A stretch of DNA of 7,505 bases from an uncultured Porphyromonadaceae bacterium. Lineage in GTDB: Bacteria; Bacteroidota; Bacteroidia; Bacteroidales; Muribaculaceae. The notes beneath the pieces are model-generated. The model worked only from the letters and a program-made list of their open reading frames with translations, had not been told where the DNA came from and did not search any database. The stretch is taken from positions 1-7,505 of the forward strand of contig CAMWLX010000167.1 in the NCBI GenBank assembly GCA_947175225.1. The letters are read 5' to 3'. The position numbers and the translations under genes were made by a program. Positions within the stretch are counted from its first letter, which is position 1. Every line of letters begins with the position of its first letter. Of the stretch, positions 6,612-7,505 are shown piece by piece.

Positions 6612-6728
6612 TTGTTATCTTACCTGTAGTACAATGTTTTACATCCTACTTCGTTTCATTCTTTCTCACACGGGCGTCCCCAAAGTAGTGAGCACACTCC
6701 GTGTGCGTCCACGCGCGTATGAAGTTAC
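6612..6728 (-). promoter_or_regulatory. Structured leader / intergenic region between ROK kinase and metF
   Basis: This 117-bp gap contains no gene. A locally GC-rich part (about 6665-6720) is followed toward metF by A/T-rich sequence. Read on the minus strand it offers several competing pairings. Hairpin A is GCACAC-GGA-GTGTGC (6706 to 6692). Pairing B is CACACGG (6705-6699) with CCGTGTG (6673-6667). Pairing C is CTACTTTG (6688-6681) with CGAAGTAG (6653-6646), including one G-T pair. A later GTAG (6649-6646) can also pair with CTAC (6629-6626). A and B share bases, so they exclude each other. No stem is followed by a T-tract, so none is a clear intrinsic terminator. TACTTTG (6687-6681) is one base short of the Bacteroides -7 element TAnnTTTG, and no -33 TTTG stands upstream of it. 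It must carry the metF promoter unless the ROK transcript reads through. Confidence 0.4.
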
Positions 6729-7505
6729 TTAGAGAAGAGGAAGCGAGGCAGCCCCGACAAGAGCGGCATTGGCTCCTTCCAGAGCTGATATCAGGAACCG
6801 AACCCGATCACGATACAGATGGAGTGTATGTTTACCGAATGATTCACGCATCGGATTTACGAGCAAGTCCCCGGCTTTGGCTACACCTCCAAACAGTATG
6901 ATGGCTTCAGGGTCTGTGAAAGCAGCAAACTCTGCTGCGGCTATGCCGAGACACTTACCCGTGAAGTCATAGACTTCTTTTGCAAGTTCGTCACCTGTGA
7001 TAGCAGCCTCAGCAATAGCTTTGGATGTCAGTTCTTCAGCAGGAATGTTTCTTAGTGAACTTTCCTTATCTGTCTCAGCCATCATTCTTCGGGCGGTCTC
7101 AACAATACCCCTTGCAGACGCTACTGTCTCGAGACATCCTTTACGGCCACAACCGCATACACGGTCAGCAGCAAATGGGAAGGTGACATGTCCAAGTTCT
7201 CCGGCAAACCCACGAGCACCGCTCAGGAGATGCCCATTGCAGACAACTCCACCACCAACGCCTGTACCGAGTGTGAGGACAATGAAGTCGTTCATCCCGG
7301 CAGCCACACCGTATGCTTTCTCGCCAATTGCGGCTGCGTTTGCATCGTTGTTTACCCTCACGGGGAGTCCAAGACGAGGCTCCATCAGGTTAGCAAGAGG
7401 CACCGGTGGAGGCCAAGGAAGGTTAGTAGCTCCTTCAATGCTTCCTGTAGTTGCATTGGCACATGGCGCTCCCATGCCTATGCCTCCTAGGTCTCCTTGC
7501 AGGGA
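6729..7505 (-). CDS. ROK-family sugar kinase, probably glucokinase (5' end outside window)
   Basis: The frame is open to the right edge, giving 258 C-terminal residues. The first ten codons (7505-7476) encode SLQGDLGGIG and continue into MGAPCANATTG, so the Met codon at 7475 is internal and not the start. ROK features in this numbering are NLPW (28-31), NNDANAAAIGE (52-62) with catalytic Asp54, TLGTGVGGG (78-86) and GFAGELGH (99-106). The zinc site CGCGRKGCLE (117-126) uses Cys117, Cys119 and Cys124 with His106, and LFGGVA (204-209) follows. ROK proteins are cytosolic ATP-dependent sugar kinases or sugar-responsive repressors. The intact catalytic Asp and phosphate motif favour a kinase, and glucose is the likely substrate, but N-acetylmannosamine or fructose cannot be excluded. 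A repressor would have an N-terminal helix-turn-helix, which would lie outside the window. It is unrelated in pathway to metF, 117 bp downstream. Confidence 0.9.
   Translation of the reverse strand, partial: SLQGDLGGIGMGAPCANATTGSIEGATNLPWPPPVPLANLMEPRLGLPVRVNNDANAAAIGEKAYGVAAGMNDFIVLTLGTGVGGGVVCNGHLLSGARGFAGELGHVTFPFAADRVCGCGRKGCLETVASARGIVETARRMMAETDKESSLRNIPAEELTSKAIAEAAITGDELAKEVYDFTGKCLGIAAAEFAAFTDPEAIILFGGVAKAGDLLVNPMRESFGKHTLHLYRDRVRFLISALEGANAALVGAASLPLL

Noticed and set aside
6692..6706. GCACAC/GTGTGC hairpin as terminator of the ROK gene
   Set aside because: The stem is only 6 bp with a 3-nt loop, and no U-tract follows on the minus strand.
6612..6728. SAM or cobalamin riboswitch upstream of metF-metH
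   Set aside because: Expected from pathway logic, but the gap is only 117 bp and I see no S-box, SAM-II or cobalamin B12-box core. It is reported only as an unclassified structured leader.
6729..7475. ROK kinase starting at the Met codon at 7475
   Set aside because: The frame stays open to 7505 and the upstream residues (GDLGGIG) fit the conserved ROK motif before the NLPW segment, so the true start is outside the window.
1..7505. New defence, mobile or biosynthetic system
   Set aside because: Every long frame is a recognisable housekeeping gene apart from the small SPOR protein. No transposase, integrase, toxin-antitoxin pair, repeat array or unexplained gene cluster is visible.

Overview
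The window is a housekeeping stretch of a Bacteroidota chromosome, most likely Bacteroidales and possibly a Muribaculaceae-like gut lineage. The evidence is the protein character (MetF, MetH and ROK kinase all read like Bacteroidales versions), the lack of Shine-Dalgarno sequences in front of every start, A/T-rich start regions, and the gene order tpiA - SPOR protein - folE. The taxonomic call is an inference from recall, since no search could be run.

Layout. (1) Bases 1-123 are a non-coding, A/T-rich leader with a perfect 8+8 bp dyad, upstream of a plus-strand unit: tpiA (124-879), a small secreted SPOR-domain protein (886-1392) and folE (1389-1970). Spacing is 6 nt, then a 4-nt ATGA overlap, so the three are almost certainly co-transcribed. 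(2) A strong bidirectional hairpin terminator (about 1995-2031) separates this unit from a converging minus-strand unit. (3) That unit is metF (6611 to 5655) followed by full-length cobalamin-dependent metH (5653 to 2033), joined by a TAA-T-ATG junction. (4) A 117-bp gap (6612-6728) holds several mutually exclusive inverted repeats. (5) A minus-strand ROK-family sugar kinase, probably glucokinase, runs off the right edge, so its start is not in the window.

How the genes work together. FolE makes the pterin precursor of tetrahydrofolate. MetF reduces methylene-THF to methyl-THF. MetH uses methyl-THF and B12 to make methionine from homocysteine. The two converging units therefore sit at the supply and use ends of one-carbon metabolism. 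TpiA and the ROK kinase belong to sugar catabolism, and the SPOR protein to the cell envelope.

I found no mobile element, CRISPR array, tRNA/rRNA, phage or defence gene, and nothing that looks like a new multi-gene system. The points most worth a second look are in MetH (an Asn where E. coli has the AdoMet-contacting Asp946, and a CxCxC cluster in the activation domain) and in the metF leader.
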